43,811 nucleotides of DNA from NCBI RefSeq assembly GCF_028330985.1, contig NZ_JAQMUE010000085.1, forward strand, positions 1-43,811. The letters run 5' to 3'. Of this stretch, positions 42,383-43,811 are shown in pieces. The notes under the pieces are model-generated. The model was not told the origin of the DNA. It did not search any database and saw nothing but the letters and a program-made list of their open reading frames with translations. Both the position numbers and the translations under genes were made by a program. This DNA comes from Roseofilum reptotaenium CS-1145 (GTDB lineage Bacteria; Cyanobacteriota; Cyanobacteriia; Cyanobacteriales; Desertifilaceae). Position 1 is the first letter of the stretch. Each line of letters starts with the position of its first letter.

Positions 42383-43811
42383 GTGCAAAACTGGAAAGAC
42401 TATCTAGACCGCTCCTGGTCTCTGGTAAATGAGTATTTCCACTCTAACCAGATTGACCCATCCAAATTGGTAGACCATGAGCTAGTGAGGACTCACCTCA
42501 AGGCTTGCCAGAAGTCAACCCCAAAGGGTGTCTCTATCAGCAAGAACCGTAGTCGTCTGTCCCTTCGGTTCAAAGTTGCCAGCAAGTCTCAGACTTCCGA
42601 TAATGGTTGCAACGAAAACTTCACTCGCGATGGATGCATTAACACTCTGGCGAAAGCCTTGGCAGTCTTTAACCAGCTCAAAGAGTTTGATAAAGAATCA
42701 GAGTTTTGGTCGTGGTATGAGTCAGAAATCAAAGGCGCTCAAGTCCTTGTTGATGATGTCCTAACCATTGGCGATGCCATTGAAATCGTGAAAGCGAATT
42801 ACCTCAATGGCTATGACAAATGCGGCAGAAAGAGAAGTGATGAAAAATCAAAAGTCAATACCCTGGCTGGCTATCACCAGGCATATGGCACTTATCATCA
42901 GAAGCTCAATCCCGCTCTCAAACTTACTGGAGAAAACATTATCTCCGAAATTATGAGAAACTGGGAAACCCTTTACCATAAAAAAAACAAAGGGTTTAAG
43001 ATGGCTTACGCTGCTTGCTGTAAGCTTCTCCGGGATACAAAACTCTCATCAGAGCTGGACAGAGTTACCAGTCATTTTGGGGCTATCCGAGTAGTCAAAA
43101 AAACTGAGATGCAAACTATTGACCTTGAGACTTTTCTAGACTTTAGGGCTAGAGCTTTGGGACTTAATGGCTACAAATTAACCAAGGCTCAGTTAAATAA
43201 TATCGAATCCCGTAAGTCATGGTTTAAAGCTGCTTGCATTAACCTAGTTTACGGTTTTAGGTGTTCTGAATTTAAGGCTATTCGGAATCTTGATGAACCG
43301 GTAACAATTGATGGTTAAACCTTTAAGGCACTCCATGACCCAACTAATGATGAGAATATCGTCATTATTGGGGATGGGTTTTGGGTAACTGACACCAGTG
43401 GTAAACGGCACTATATTACAGTGAAAACTGGTAACCGTATTGCCCGTCCCAATACTTCAATCAGATTACCCTAATCTGATTGAAGTATTGGGGATAAAAG
43501 ACCCAGATGTGAAGATGCCTGAATGTACCCCTAAATCTAAAAGCAAGGAAAAGACCCTTAAAGAAATTTACCCTTCCACCATGAGAAAACGCCTAGCCGA
43601 TTACATCAAGCAAGTAGGAGGTCAAGGTTTCACTCAAACTCATGCCCTACGCCACCTGGCTAATTACCATGGCAAACTTGCCGGGTTGACGCGCGACCAG
43701 CGTGCTTTATCACTGGGACATTCCCAAACCATGAATGATAAATACGACAAGCACCAAACTACCAGGAACCAAGTGAACCTTCTGATGGCTGACATCTCTG
43801 AGAAATCAGAG
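42383..43811 (+). pseudogene. Tyrosine integrase, interrupted and cut by window end
   Basis: A phage- or island-type tyrosine recombinase. The N-terminal and core-binding region is intact to 43318 (GTG start, 311 residues) and holds the first catalytic Arg in LVYGFRCSEFKAI. TAA at 43316 then stops it, yet the same frame continues TFKALHDPTNDENI to RPNTSIRLP and TAA at 43471. The catalytic C-terminus, in another frame from 43471, reads PNLIEVLGIKDPDVKMPE, then THALRHLANYHG (His and Arg), LSLGHS (second His) and MNDKYDKHQ (nucleophile Tyr). A palindrome at 43448-43492 sits exactly at the frame change. The gene is open at the window end. It is inactive unless two recoding events are used. Confidence 0.85.
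43448..43492. repeat. Perfect palindrome, 21-bp arms, CCC loop
   Basis: 43448-43468 is the exact reverse complement of 43472-43492, with CCC between. The right arm encodes the natural integrase sequence (PNLIEVLG in frame with the C-terminus), so the left arm looks like a secondary inverted copy that replaced the original bases and moved the frame. No T run follows, so it is not a terminator. Confidence 0.95.

Overview
The window is chromosomal DNA from a cyanobacterium. Many HIP1-type GCGATCGC octamers, ycf34, the DUF3038/DUF4335 pair, a cyanobacterial-type ispH and heptamer tandem repeats in intergenic DNA all point that way. The large number of kinases, repeats and decayed genes suggests a filamentous (Oscillatoriales-like) species, but this is inference. 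No rRNA gene, complete tRNA gene or CRISPR array was seen. The 20-base C run at position 1 looks like a contig-end artefact.

Layout. 0.2-9.5 kb: a PAS sensor kinase; an ArsR regulator with a DUF318/ArsP-type permease; an orphan C-terminal fragment of an XPB-like helicase; a methyltransferase; an orphan NarL-type kinase; and a large membrane-anchored protein of unknown function. 9.5-17.5 kb is mostly housekeeping: nagA, a PEP-CTERM protein, a ROK kinase divergent from purE, an ammonium transporter with an exact NtcA-type box upstream, an SGNH hydrolase and ispH. 18-22 kb: a Leu/Ile/Val-type binding protein, a 19-codon response-regulator stub, ycf34 divergent from cca, and a histidine kinase collapsed by a large in-frame deletion. 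22-26.5 kb is accessory: a papain-like protease fused to an alpha/beta hydrolase, an overlapping small-protein/HNH pair, and a HepT-MntA toxin-antitoxin pair bracketed by a 61-bp direct repeat whose right copy is the 5' leader of a phytol/polyprenol kinase gene. 26.6-30.3 kb: DUF3038-DUF4335 and a double-NBD peptide-type ABC ATPase.

30.4-34.8 kb holds two members of the MSMEG_0565-0572 (Nit1C-like) neighbourhood, a glycosyltransferase and a flavin-dependent oxidoreductase, divergent from a GAF-LuxR regulator; the nitrilase and radical SAM members are absent. An orphan IS200/IS605-like right end lies between them. 34.8-42.1 kb: an internally deleted IS4-like element with 14-bp inverted repeats, then (minus strand) a three-domain glycosyltransferase translationally coupled to tandem ProX-like lipoproteins (two intact, one decaying). 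42.4 kb to the end: a tyrosine integrase broken by an in-frame stop and by a perfect 21-bp-arm palindrome, next to a weak tRNA-tail-like sequence.

Most striking points: the HepT-MntA module with its unusually long flanking duplication, the palindrome that switches the integrase frame, and the glycosyltransferase plus ProX array lacking permease and ATPase genes. Several genes here (kinase, IS4 transposase, XPB, third ProX, integrase) are at different stages of decay.
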